The notes below the pieces were generated by a model. It did no database searches, was not told the DNA's origin, and worked only from the letters and a program-made list of their open reading frames with translations. This document shows positions 12,301 to 22,567 of a stretch of DNA of 64,000 nt, piece after piece (positions within the stretch are counted from its first letter, which is position 1; each line of letters starts with the position of its first letter). The translations under genes were made by a program, and so were the position numbers. The stretch is from Skeletonema tropicum (Eukaryota > Bacillariophyta > Thalassiosirophyceae > Thalassiosirales > Thalassiosiraceae), in the NCBI GenBank assembly GCA_037178625.1, contig CM074140.1:124001-188000 (forward strand), given 5' to 3'.

Positions 12301-13457
12301 GAGATAACGGGATGTCCGACGTTTTTTTGTCCGATGTTTGTCAGTCGTTTTCTATTTTCACACTTCCCCGCTTCTCTACAGCAGCGCAGACTTTTGTCTT
12401 TTGTAGATTCTGTCGCTGTGACAGATGTACACGCGTCTTTCGCTTGTGAATGCCGTTTCAAATCCACCACCACCAACCACCAACCGTCATTTTTTTATGA
12501 TGTCCGCCCTGCTTCCCACTACTTACTACACTCTCTAATGCAACATTCATGCCTAGATAACGTACCCAAAGTCCTACTCTATCCCACATGCGATTGACGC
12601 GCAAAAGATCGGTCGAAAATAGGTAAGATAATGCGAAAATAATACAGTTTTCTCTTTTATGTCGCTTCTAATGTACACATCATGTGCCCATTCTCATTTA
12701 ATGACTGTTATTTAGCATCTACCACTCCCTGAATACCATCACTATCCCTCGCTATAACGGAAGGATTGATAAGTTGATTAGCTGCCGCCACAAATTCAGT
12801 GCTTCCTGCGGAGAAAGTGTCATTCTCTCTCTCGAAAACGTTGCTTGCTTCGCTCCGCTACCGTTACATCCGTTTACGACGTATACGAAACAGTTGATCG
12901 CGGCCCAATGGTTACATCTTTTCAATTATAATACAACAATCAACTCTTTTTACGCAATGCTCCTGTTGTGGGAATTTCAGTGGATATATCACTATTGTTT
13001 ACTTTAATAGTGGTAAAACGTGTCGTCGTAGGAATTGCGTATGGAAGGATATGGAATGTATAATTTTTTGAAGGACCTCAATAGACTTACAACTAAACTA
13101 AAAGTAGAATACATTATTGGTGCCTACTAATCTCTTCTCATTGATGCACTAAATCTCCAAAACAGCAATAGATAGGCATAAAAGAGGGTCATTAGTAGCC
13201 TTTTTTGCCATGGTGATAGTGTACATAAGTATTCAAAAACGTCTTTTTATTTGGCCAAGACTTTCTACACAGAATTCATACCAGAATGCTACAGAGGAAC
13301 TCAAGAATGTTTGTGGTAGATCGAGTGGCGCATTCTTGTCACAGCGATGCACTTCTTGTGAGCGATGTCGGAAGACCTAGAGAGAAGCGGGGAAGTGTGA
13401 AAAAAGAAAACGACTGACAAACATCGGACAAAAAAACGTCGGACATCCCGTTATCTC
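12301..13457. mobile_element. Mutator-type non-autonomous element, 77-bp TIRs, 9-bp duplication
   Basis: Arms at 12301-12377 and 13381-13457 are inverted copies with a single mismatch, beginning GAGATAACGGGATGTCCGAC. The 9-bp target GATAAATTT is duplicated at 12292-12300 and 13458-13466. Long TIRs plus a 9-bp duplication are the hallmark of Mutator-like elements. The ~1-kb interior has no transposase-like frame, so it is probably non-autonomous. The near-perfect arms argue for a recent insertion into the older hAT element. Confidence 0.9.
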
Positions 13458-13550
13458 GATAAATTTGGCCAAAATTGAAATTCTCAAAAGTTCTAGCGGG
13501 AAGGCCAATATCGCTCCAATATCGCTAACACGAAAAACCAAAAACTGATC

Positions 13551-14249
13551 CCAGCGGACAGAAGGTTGGCTTACTCGATGAGCATCACTTGATTGCTTTC
13601 CTCTGTGACCCCAAGTCTCGTGCCTGGAGGAATGTATTCTACCTGCAGACAAATAAGGCCGCACTTGTGAGAAAGATGATTGAGTGGTATGTGGCCTTGG
13701 GTGTTGATGGTTTGGACGAGATGCAGAAGAGAGTGCTCAAGAATTTCGAGAACTTTGATACTCAGTCGAATGACTGGTATCATTCTTTTGCAGATCCACT
13801 TCCGCTGGTTCCATCTTCCGAGGAACTGGAAAAGAGTAACAAGTCTTTCAGTATCAAAGAAGTGGTAAAGTATGCAAGAGGACTGGTGCTATCTACCGAC
13901 ACAGCACACATGTTGGTTAGTCATAATTTCGCCCCTAGAGGGCTAATCAGACGTACTTTAAAATTTCTGTTATATTATTGCTATTTCTGGACGCTTGGGG
14001 TGGTTTGAGTGTTACGCAGGAATGTCCGACTTCTATCGACTCGTTGCAAAGCCTCTACTGTCCATGGGAACGGTGGGGTCTATGGATTGCTAACGTCGGG
14101 CCAAACCTTTGAAGCACACCATTCTTACTAAGGTCCGGAATAGGATGAAGGATGGCACTGGAATTGCCCTTCTTCGAAGATATGAAAACCTTCATCATAT
14201 CATGCATGCGAAGAAGGTGCTTGGGAAGAGGATTTCTGAGACGCTTTGA
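13551..14249 (+). pseudogene. transposase remnant inside the hAT-type element
   Basis: An open stretch contains LLDEHHLIAFLCDPKSRAW, similar in layout to the segment before the C-terminal domain of hAT transposases, where a hydrophobic strand is followed by LDP. Further on, other frames spell KHTILTKVRNRMKDG and LLRRYENLHHI, broken by at least one stop (near 14090) and a frame change. Its position within the TIRs supports a decayed transposase. The family call is inferred from position and motif shape only. Confidence 0.5.
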
Positions 14250-14699
14250 GAGTGTGGTGGCTGGTTGGATTGTGAGTGTTCGTACAAGAGAAATTGTGTG
14301 GTCTTAAGTTTAGAATAAGCTGTATTGAAATTTGTTTTTGAAATTCCCTTGAAATTCCTGAAAATTCACCCTGTAACTTTCACAAATCTCAGAAAGGGTG
14401 AAATTTTTCAACACTACTATGGGGATGAGAATTCCAAGCTACGTCTTTCTGATGTCAGAATACTACACGCGAAGCGATCCAGTAGTAGCTCCTTTTGAAA
14501 CGGTGTGGGAGACCAAACGGTGTGGGGGGATGGGGATCTATCGGGATGAGAATTCCAAGCTACGTCTTTCTGATCTCAGAATACTACACGCGAAGCGATC
14601 CAGCAGTAGCTCCTTTTGAAACGGTGTGGGAGACCTAACCCTAACGGTGTGGGAGACCAAACGGTGCGGGCGGATAACAATTGTTTTTTATAGTTCTTA

Positions 14700-16146
14700 G
14701 ATGTATGCCGGAGGTAACTTTTACGCAACCTTAAAATCAGACACCACTAGGGTTATTTTCCAATTTATGGATTCCGACGTAAAAAAAGAAGAAAGAGTCA
14801 GCTGTGTTAAGAATATATGTAACAGAAATTTTAAAGTACGTCTGTGGGCCCTCAAGAGGCGACATTATCTACACTAAGTGATAACGAACGAACATGTGCT
14901 GCAGTAGCTATTATTTCCCAGATCGCACGTGTGTAAGAAACATTGCCTAACCTTAATGAAAAATCTTATCGTTTTAAGGCTATTTCCGTCTAATGTAGCT
15001 TACACATGAAGATGGTTCGAAGAAGATTATTTGTTTTGAGAAAGCACATGCAAGATCGACTGAGGGTGCCTGCATGCCGTCCTATATCTCCACAAGGTGA
15101 TCTTCATCACGAGGAGACATACCCTTCCATTTCTCTCATTCGGAAACACACTTTGACAACGCCTCGCTCATGATTGCGGAAGGCTCAAATGCACAGAGTC
15201 ATCCCATTGCTTCCAGTAGATCTGCCTGCTCCACAATGTGCAACGTGCCAAAGCCAAAGTCAAAGTCAAAGTCAAAGAATGTTACGCCAGCAATTTCAAA
15301 CCAACGAAGCAGCTTGTTCTTACCTCAAATTTGAGTCGTCCGATGCAGTTAATCAGTTAATGATGTGTTTGGATAGGTTTGTGTCAAGTTGAGGTCCTCA
15401 AAAATGCATCCAAGCCTGATACAAGCGACAGAGAAGCACAAAATTACAACGAGAACAAGAAGAGCAGAGAGAGCAACAAACTCAACAAGTCAAACTCCAA
15501 GGCTCTTAAGGATGCATTCACCTCAGCCGAACTACGCAGTTAGAAGTAAAGGATCAGTAGTACCTGATAGCAATGATCAAGAGGACGTCTTGGCAGAAAA
15601 AAATCCCTGTAACAAAATGCTGCGATGTAGAGATGCGAGTAACTCGAACAGTATCAATGGAAAAGCGAGAAAACAAGCACAAAGCCACTTTTCATCTCGA
15701 AATATCATATACTGTCTCTGTACAGTAATGCATGGACTTCTTCTTCTTCTTCTTCTTCTGTGACCTGTCGGATCACATGCGCTTGATCTTGATGAGTGTA
15801 TATCTTACACTTTGTATCACTTCTTTTATTCTCTACTGTGTCTGTAACACATGCACGCCCGCAGTGCCAAAATAGAGATCTCAAATCCTCTATTTATGAT
15901 GTCGTCAAGAAATCGCATTTCCTCAAGCAAAAAGACAAACATCTTGGACGGAGGAGCAGGGTGTCCTCCGGATGCAGCAATCGCAGATTCACAATGCATA
16001 CTAAATCCTTCTACGCACAACAACTTCAACCTACCAAAATTACTACTATCACACCAGCTCCAAACCCAAGCAGGCATCTCCTCGTGTTGCCTCTTGTTCC
16101 CAATTGGCCAAAAATACAAGAAAGGAATTTACCCGATAGCTAATGA
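14700..16146. other. intergenic, repeat-rich
   Basis: No gene is supported. A ~110-bp stretch at 14808-14925 recurs, with insertions, at about 39636-39868 in the leader of the fourth ORF A copy. Simple repeats are an AAGTCA run at 15250-15278 and a TTC run at 15739-15760. Overlapping open frames at 15389-15763 and 15796-16150 are low-complexity and lie on both strands; I do not accept them as genes. Confidence 0.5.
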
Positions 16147-16360
16147 GTGATGAGTTGAGAGTTGAGGGAAATCGGACCCAGTGATTTTCAAAGACTCATT
16201 ACGTCATTGTACCAAACCTACGTAGGAATTCGAAGTCCGCAATCTCGTGAAGACAGCTGTACAATTTAAGGTTTTTTAGGGTTTCACCTTTTTCAGTTAT
16301 TTTCTATCTCTCTAGAGAGGTTATTGAATTAGAATATGTAAAAGCCTCGTTATTTCAAGA

Positions 16361-16495
16361 CGCGGTAGGACTCGAAGACCCAGACTATCCTTAAATTTCA
16401 AGTAAAGTATTTCTTAGCGAAAAAGTGACAAAGAGTTAAAAGCGAAAAGGTTTGGTAAAAGCCTCGTTATTTCAAGACGCGGTAGGACTCGAGGA
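16361..16495 (+). promoter_or_regulatory. conserved paired direct repeats in the ORF A leader
   Basis: A ~36-bp sequence beginning GTAAAAGCCTCGTTATT and ending GCGGTAGGACTCGA occurs twice about 94 bp apart. The same pair, with the same spacing, is kept upstream of ORF A at 22205-22360 and, with changes, at 39430-39585. Retention in three copies suggests a transcriptional or recombinase binding role. The role is inferred. Confidence 0.5.
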
Positions 16496-16674
16496 ATTGA
16501 CAGAAGTAAATGCCGTAAAAGAGGTTCAACCAAGACTATCTCTAGAGAACAATATTATTTTTAAGTTCACACATCGTAAATAGACATACTTAAGAAGTAG
16601 CCACGCCATCGCTACATACCCGAACTCTCTCCAATAGAGTCACAACAATACTCTCTCATGAAACTAAGTAGAAG

Positions 16675-18621
16675 ATGACAGAGCAGCATATCTCCTTTAC
16701 TTCCGATGAAGAGATTGATGAAAGTCATTTCATCAATTATGGGTTTCCTCCGAGTCCAACTTTTGCACCACTTTCGTCACCTAAACGAAACCAGTCGACG
16801 CATGCGAAGTATGACGATCATGAAATCCCAGTGGAAGGGATGCACTTCTCCTCTGTGCCTTTTGATTGGGATGTAGGTGTAGGTGTTGCTGAAGAAGAAG
16901 CCCAACCCTCAGTAGCCCATTTCTCACTGCATCAGTCAGCATTATCAGCAAACCGCTCAACAGATACTCAACCTCTCCTCCCTTACTATGATACATGCTC
17001 TCCTGTAGCATCGTCTGCGTGTCATGGGGAGATACAGCAGCCGTTCACAATGCAGCGAACTTATCCTTTGTACTCGGCCCAGCCTCCGCCTATTGCATCC
17101 AAGGCTCCTCATAATGAGTTTCTTTCTGCTGTACAACGATCCACATGCAGCAAACCAACGAGCGATGATAGCGCCCATCTCCCATGCAATGGTACTGTCA
17201 CTGATCCAACTCTGAACACCCCTTACAACGAGTCCGCCGAATACTATTCAAAAATGCCTCAGGCTGCAGCTGCAGCTGCAGCGGGTCGCGTCTTCGAGCA
17301 GCAACAACTTTCAGCTTCGGCGTGCGTACCAGATGCTGAAGCAGTAGAGCTTTACTCGGTCGATGTGCCTCCTCCGAGGAGTAATATTGCGTGCGACTCT
17401 CCTGAGTTCGAGTTCTTCTACGATGAGCAGCCTGATCAGGTGCAAAGTGTTGAATCTGGATCTCTGTTGAAAGATGTGTTCAACCTTGATGCCATTACCA
17501 GTGATGCCGAAGGCAATATAGGTCAAGACTTACTTCAAGATCAAGATCATCATCCTACGGGGCTCTCAATTCCCTCTGATCAACAGTTTTTGGACCCTTT
17601 GCATAATTTCCTTCGATCTTCGTGTTTGGAAGTGTTTGTAATTGGAATGGAGCACAAGGCTTCCGGTTCTGGAGGGCGTGGACGGGGAGCCAATACTCGT
17701 AAAGAGGGTCAGATTGGCATAAGATGTGTCTATTGTAAGGACATTCCTAAAAGGAAAAGAGCCAATCAGGCTGTATCGTACCCTTCGAAGACCTTACATA
17801 TCTTCGAGTCTGTGAGGAATTATCAACGAATTCACTTCGAGGCTTGTGAATACATTCCTACGGAGCTCAAAATGATGCATAGAGAGTTGGTGTCAGACAA
17901 ATCTGCCAGGAAGGTCCAACTAAAGTACGTCAAGGCCTACATTGCAGAGGCAGCTTGTGAGATTGGCATGGTAGAGAAAGCCAATGGTCTCTTCTTCGGC
18001 GCACGTCCCAATACAAGTGGAAAGCCCTCAGAGAAACTTCGAGCAATCATGAGCCTTGCACAGAATCCATCCCCACTCAATGATCGACGACTACAGGACC
18101 TCTTGTTTCCCAAGGTGGATGAACAAGTAGAGAAATCAAAGTTTTCTCATATTGCCTCGGCAAAGACCCGTCAGGTGATCAACAATTGCCGACGGGAACA
18201 GGCAGCCTTTGTGTATCCATCCGATTTTCCCACTATTAGCGATTTCCGCTTCGTCCTATACCATCAGTTTGCTCCATGTAGACCATCCACCACAGCACTG
18301 AGACGACGTAAGATCAAGCCTGATAACTTGCACACTCTTTCAGGTCTCTGTTGCAAACACTGCGCCAAGGCTCATCCGGGGGAAGAGCATAGTGGACTGT
18401 TTTTCCCATTTGATTTAGAGTCGCTCAATGACTCTACTTTCTTCAATAGCTTGACGTCTCACATAGCTACTTGCCGTCATGTCCCACTTATTACCAAGGA
18501 AGCGTTGGAAGAATTGCAGGATTTAGCTGCAGAACACGGAGCTATCACGAAGAGAGGTGCCAAGAGGATGTTCTTGAACAAACTTTGGAACAGAATGTCA
18601 AATCACTACCCGGCTCATTAA
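16675..18621 (+). CDS. ORF A: 648-residue protein with two CxxC...H...C zinc-binding motifs
   Basis: Function unknown. The first ~310 residues are acidic and Ser/Pro/Ala-rich, with an eight-Ala stretch, and look disordered. From about residue 315 the protein becomes folded-looking. Motif 1 (about 352-390) reads IRCVYCKDIP, then RAN-AVSYPS, then HFEACEYIP. Motif 2 (about 559-600) reads LCCKHCAKAHPGEEH, then LTSHIATCRHVP. Both follow C-x2-C-x(about 30)-H-x(3-4)-C, so the protein may hold two copies of one zinc domain separated by ~170 residues. A basic linker, LRRRKIKPDN, precedes motif 2. The ATG follows a conserved leader and is kept in all three intact copies. No catalytic motif is seen. A DNA-binding or element-encoded regulatory protein is the most I would infer. 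Confidence 0.85.
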   Translation: MTEQHISFTSDEEIDESHFINYGFPPSPTFAPLSSPKRNQSTHAKYDDHEIPVEGMHFSSVPFDWDVGVGVAEEEAQPSVAHFSLHQSALSANRSTDTQPLLPYYDTCSPVASSACHGEIQQPFTMQRTYPLYSAQPPPIASKAPHNEFLSAVQRSTCSKPTSDDSAHLPCNGTVTDPTLNTPYNESAEYYSKMPQAAAAAAAGRVFEQQQLSASACVPDAEAVELYSVDVPPPRSNIACDSPEFEFFYDEQPDQVQSVESGSLLKDVFNLDAITSDAEGNIGQDLLQDQDHHPTGLSIPSDQQFLDPLHNFLRSSCLEVFVIGMEHKASGSGGRGRGANTRKEGQIGIRCVYCKDIPKRKRANQAVSYPSKTLHIFESVRNYQRIHFEACEYIPTELKMMHRELVSDKSARKVQLKYVKAYIAEAACEIGMVEKANGLFFGARPNTSGKPSEKLRAIMSLAQNPSPLNDRRLQDLLFPKVDEQVEKSKFSHIASAKTRQVINNCRREQAAFVYPSDFPTISDFRFVLYHQFAPCRPSTTALRRRKIKPDNLHTLSGLCCKHCAKAHPGEEHSGLFFPFDLESLNDSTFFNSLTSHIATCRHVPLITKEALEELQDLAAEHGAITKRGAKRMFLNKLWNRMSNHYPAH

Positions 18622-19083
18622 GGGAGAGGTGTTGTTAAGATTACTGATCTGAGCAATGCAATGAAGAGTGCAGTGTCTACAGTGCCAAGCACTCTGAGCA
18701 ATCAATGAAGAGTTTTTCTTGACGAAACTTTGGGGCAGAAAAGGCGCATTATTTCTATTCCTGGCTCCCCGAGAGGGAGGGGTGTACTTAATGTTAGTGA
18801 TTTGAGCAATGAACAGTGGCTATTATACTAGCACTCTGAGCAATGAAGAGTGACTGCAATAATGAGTACTCTTCTTAGAATTTAGATTTAAGTGTAAAGT
18901 AGATTAATGGATAATAAAGTAGGAGAAGCCCTATACAAATGGAAGGAGAATAACACAAGCTTCATACAATGATCATGTGAGTAATTTTGTTTTCTTTTTT
19001 CAGTTCTAATTTCTATTCCTCTCATCGAAGTCCAACTCAACCCACCCATCTATCTTATCTATCTGTACAACGATTGATTTCAT

Positions 19084-20190
19084 TTAATAATAACGCATAT
19101 TCTGATAATCATCATCCCCGGCATCTTGCATCTTTTCATCAAAGTTTGCATCAACATCATTCGGCGAAACAGGGACACGAGCAACACATCCACACGTTTG
19201 ACAAAAGAAACGTTTGGCAAGAGGAGATGTAAACAATTCACGGTTGCATTTCTCACAACGCACTGACTTGGGAAATCGCGACGTTGGGAAGGATAGTGCC
19301 ATGTAGTAATCATTATTTTTGACTGGCATTTGGACGCTTTTTTCTCCGGCGCTGCTTTCAAGTGAAGGTGTTTTCAGGTTACTGCTGTTCCCCTGCGCAT
19401 GCGCAGCAAAGCCTGGTTGTTGTAACCTGTGTGCTTGATTCAAGCGTTCATATTCAGCTGCCTGTTCGGCTGCGTCTTGTGTCGAGAATGATTCGAAAGG
19501 GGAGGGTTCTTGAGGAGCACTATCAAGAATCATGTTGTCGTTGCTGTCTTCTTGTGGCGCCCCCACCTGAGAAAACTGTTGCTGAGCCTCTTCATACCTC
19601 TCACGTGCTACCTCAAGTCTTCTGTGTTCCAATAAGGCAGCAAGTCTTGGATTGGTTGGTATGAAATTTCCGGCATCACTGGCACATGATCTACGCATAT
19701 TGACGAGACGCTCACAAGATACCCATGCACGATGATATCCGTGTTCTGTACGAGCTCTTTCTGGGTCGTAGTCACCCATGATATTACGGGATGTAAATGC
19801 TTGCCACTTGGGATCATCGGCTGCACAGACAAAGCCTGCTGGACGGGTAAGCTGCTGACCTCTCTCCCTCTGCGGCTGTGGTGGAGGCGACGGTGACGGC
19901 GATGAGGATGCGACCCCCTCGCCCAGCTGCTCGTGATGAGCAGAGTCACTTGAATCGGAACTGCAGCTACCCATAGAGTTGTCATCACCTTCACTCAAAT
20001 CCTGTTGCTGCTGCTGTCGCGCTTCCGCCAACTTACGTTGACGGCGATGATAGTAGGCCAAATTCCTTCGCTCCCAAATTGAGCTCAATTCTTCTGCGCT
20101 CATGCCGGCATATCGACTTGTGTCGTCGGAGTCCTCCTCGCTGTCGGAAGAGCGGATGGACGTGGAGGGTGATATTGACCCTGAACTCAT
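19084..20190 (-). CDS. ORF B: 368-residue protein with C-terminal zinc ribbon
   Basis: Function unknown. The N-terminus is Ser/Asp/Glu-rich, followed by a basic, Gln-rich helix around residues 35-60 (RRNLAYYHRRQRKL). A central acidic and Gln-rich region follows, with a second helical stretch near residues 175-200. The C-terminus has VRCEKCNREL and FFCQTCGC about 20 residues apart, a C-x2-C...C-x2-C ribbon near residues 310-335, followed by an acidic tail. It converges on ORF A, with its stop 462 bp from ORF A's stop. The protein encoded by the second copy (24983-26089) is identical, and at least one base difference is silent, which suggests selection or very recent origin. Not found beside the ORF A copies at 7.7 or 40 kb. 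Confidence 0.8.
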   Translation of the reverse strand: MSSGSISPSTSIRSSDSEEDSDDTSRYAGMSAEELSSIWERRNLAYYHRRQRKLAEARQQQQQDLSEGDDNSMGSCSSDSSDSAHHEQLGEGVASSSPSPSPPPQPQRERGQQLTRPAGFVCAADDPKWQAFTSRNIMGDYDPERARTEHGYHRAWVSCERLVNMRRSCASDAGNFIPTNPRLAALLEHRRLEVARERYEEAQQQFSQVGAPQEDSNDNMILDSAPQEPSPFESFSTQDAAEQAAEYERLNQAHRLQQPGFAAHAQGNSSNLKTPSLESSAGEKSVQMPVKNNDYYMALSFPTSRFPKSVRCEKCNRELFTSPLAKRFFCQTCGCVARVPVSPNDVDANFDEKMQDAGDDDYQNMRYY

Positions 20191-20628
20191 CGTTTCTGTT
20201 GTCCTCGTTTTCGAAATTCAGTTAGATACCAAAACGGTTACATTGTGTAGCCGCGGCTTGGTGACTTCTTGAGGTTGCAACTTGTAAGTACAAAACAGGG
20301 TTGAGATTGATTGAAAATGTTGTGGTCGTGGAACTTCTTGGTAAAGTGGAAGAGGAGACCTGCCTAGAGAGGAGCAGAATACATGTTAGGGGGCTAGCCT
20401 TCCCTTTCTCAGGGGTTTTGTCCCTAATTTGTCCCCTTTAGCGAGAAGTTGGGGACGGTTATTTAGTTAGCTAAACTCCCTTGATTTTCGTCTAAAACTA
20501 GCGAAATATTGGCTAATATGGAGCATTTTACCTCCATTTAGACGATTTTGCTATTTGATCTGAATCCTCAATATGGGGGGCTCCCAACTCGCCCCCCTGT
20601 AGCCAAAGGCCATGGAAAGGATGAAAAG

Positions 20629-20665
20629 AACCTGTCTCTCACATAGACTGCGGTTCGCACAGGTT
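20629..20665. repeat. terminal hairpin of the two-gene unit, copy 2
   Basis: AACCTGT and ACAGGTT form a 7-bp stem over 37 bases, 17 bases inside the end of homology. The same hairpin occurs at 26526-26562 in the other unit. A small indel immediately after it (CCC versus ATACC) is one of the few differences between the two units. Confidence 0.6.
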
Positions 20666-20682
20666 CCCGTAGATAGAAAACA

Positions 20683-22033
20683 TATACTCCATATATATAA
20701 AAGTATACACCAGGGCACATAAAAGAATCTGGTATACACGACCGCCGAAGTTTCATGCCCGCCAAACTATGTATGAATTCCTACGTCAAAGTGAAAATCT
20801 TAAGTAGCTGAGTACCGCCTACCCTACCTACCGATTTTGCTAGCTTTTTGTGCCATCATCATAAAAGCACTGATAATAATTATTAGCCTCCGCTGCTAAG
20901 CTTACTCTCCGCACACCAACCAATAACATCAATGATATTTCGATAATACTCTTGTCACTACAAGCCAGATGCGGGTACATGTTTGGGCGGCACCATCTCG
21001 GAGAAATTATTGTTTCAATAGGCAGCGCAAAATCTGAGACAAATCTCTGACAAATCATCTCTCCACCCAAGTCTATAATGGCCGTATAAGAAGTATTATG
21101 CATCAGATAAAAGGACCGCATCGCGATCAATGAATATGCAACATACGTTGGGCGTCTCTTGTGACTTGAATAGGTCAAAATCGTTTGGAATTACTGATAA
21201 CTGACATGATGGTTATTCCACCGGTGATTCCTCATCAAGAATATATAACAATCAACCTCATGGACAAAGAAACAAATTTGTGGCTTTCTACACAATGTCA
21301 ATACTATAGACGAGTATTATGGATTGTATAGCGCTACATTGCAGCGATATTAATATGGAATAAGTGTTTTTCTTTCATAATTGATGATGTTGTGTGACTT
21401 ATTATGTCATTAATTACTATTAATGTGATGTTTTAGTAACTCGACATCGTCCTTTTCACATCCTCACATGAGACTTATCAAATATAAAAGATATTGCAAC
21501 AGTTGATGGCCACCAAAGAGTGTTTCTTTCATCGAAATTTGGTTGATGTTGTGTCCATTGGAAACGAATATTTTTGCGTTCTTGGTGCATTACTTGCAGG
21601 AGCTACGGCGGCCTTTCATACCACTTCCAATGAGCTCAATTGCTGGCCATAACCATATTGTTTAACAAGGGGAAGGAAGGTTGGCTCCGGTACAATGTTT
21701 GCGGTTATCGAAAGGCAGTAAAGTCGATAGTGTGGAGTGTTATCTTGATGCCCGTAACGAGGTGCTACTTGTTGTGTATATGGCGTCTCCGGCCGAATTA
21801 TCAGCCACTAAGGCACTGATACATCGTCATGATTGTACATTATCGATTGATGAGGCGATAGGGTACTATATACATGGTGGAGATGGCCGCATATGCTGTC
21901 AATCTCTTCTTCGTTCCTCATCGGCTCGGAGCATCGTAATCGTATAGGATAGAGTCTTTGTGCCCACGTACGTGAGGGCCCCTAAATCCTAGCAGGTATC
22001 CAAAGTGCCCTTTTTAGGGTTAGGGTTAGGGTT
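20683..22033. other. spacer between the two units
   Basis: AT-rich single-copy-looking DNA with no supported gene. The longest open frames (20840-21178 minus, 21681-21947 plus) show no motifs. It ends in a telomere-like repeat at the start of the next unit. Confidence 0.5.
22014..22033 (+). repeat. interstitial telomere-like repeat (TTAGGG)3
   Basis: Three exact TTAGGG units plus TT directly abut the first base of the second unit at 22034. TTAGGG is the telomere repeat reported for many heterokonts. The corresponding position in the other unit has no such repeat. Confidence 0.8.
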
Positions 22034-22567
22034 GTGATGAGTTGAGGGAAATCGGCCCAAGTAATTTTCATGGACTCATTACGTCATCGTACCAAACCTA
22101 CGTAGGAATTTGGGACTTCAGCTGTACAATTTAAGGTTTTTTAGGGTTTCACCTGTTTAAGTTATTTTCTATCTCTCTAAAAAGGGTTATTGAATTAGAA
22201 TATGTAAAAGCCTCGTTATTTCAAGACGCGGTAGGACTCGAAGACCCAGACTATCCTTAAATTTCAATTAGAGTATTTCAAAGCGAAAAAGTGACAAAGA
22301 GTTAAAAGCGAAAAGGTTTGGTAAAAGCCTCGTTATTGCAAGACGCGGTAGGACTCGAGGAATTGACAGAAGTAAATACCGTAAAAGAGGTTCAACCAAG
22401 ACCATCTCTAGAGAACAATATTATTGTTATTTCATAAGTTCACACTACTTGTATAAGAAGGGTACTTCTGTACATAAAAGAAGTAGCCACGCCATCGCTA
22501 CATAGCCGAACTCTCTCCAATAGAGTCACAACAATACTTATTGCTCTCTCATGAAACTAAGTAGAAG

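Larger units (their letters stand above)
12220..14416. mobile_element. hAT-type DNA transposon, 8-bp target duplication, decayed
   Basis: Both ends carry the 17-bp inverted repeat TAGTGTTGAAAAATTTC. The flanking 8 bp CTATGGGG is duplicated at 12212-12219 and 14417-14424, and intact array units contain it once (for example near 11614). An 8-bp duplication and TAG-type ends fit the hAT superfamily. A further element is nested at 12301-13457. The remaining interior holds a broken transposase-like frame at 13551-14249. Confidence 0.9.
11604..14690 (+). repeat. 121-bp tandem repeat array, interrupted by three insertions
   Basis: Units share the blocks GATGAGAATTCCA, CTACGTCTTTCTGAT, CGCGAAGCGATCCAG and ACGGTGTGGGAGACC. 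Adjacent units near 14431 and 14552 are 121 bp apart. The array is broken by a MITE (11640-12113) and a hAT-type element (12220-14416) that itself carries a nested element (12301-13457). Removing each insertion with one copy of its duplicated target restores the unit seen intact nearby, which validates the boundaries. A CCTAACCCTAAC stretch lies at 14634-14645. Confidence 0.85.
16147..20682 (+). mobile_element. two-gene repeated unit (ORF A + ORF B), copy 2
   Basis: The unit spans a ~530-bp leader, ORF A (plus), a 462-bp convergent intergenic region, ORF B (minus), and ~490 bp to a terminal hairpin. It matches 22034-26581 almost base for base. Homology starts at GTGATGAGTTGAG and stops after AGATAGAAAACA, and the flanks differ completely. 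No target duplication or terminal inverted repeat is obvious. Neither gene shows transposase, integrase, reverse transcriptase or helicase motifs. It is either a transposon of unrecognised type, a passenger mobilised by another element, or a segmental duplication. The extra diverged ORF A copies at 7.7 and 39.2 kb favour repeated mobility over a single duplication. Confidence 0.75.

Noticed and set aside
14634..14645. Telomere repeat CCTAACCCTAAC in the tandem array
   Set aside because: Only two units, lying within a duplicated GGTGTGGGAGACC context; it can arise by chance, so it was not called as a separate telomeric feature.
15389..16150. Several 95-125-codon frames on both strands
   Set aside because: Low-complexity, overlapping on opposite strands, containing microsatellites, and with no start, splice or motif support.
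16147..20682. Helitron interpretation of the two-gene unit, prompted by the terminal hairpin
   Set aside because: No TC start, no CTRR end, and no Rep or helicase motif in either gene; the hairpin alone is not enough.
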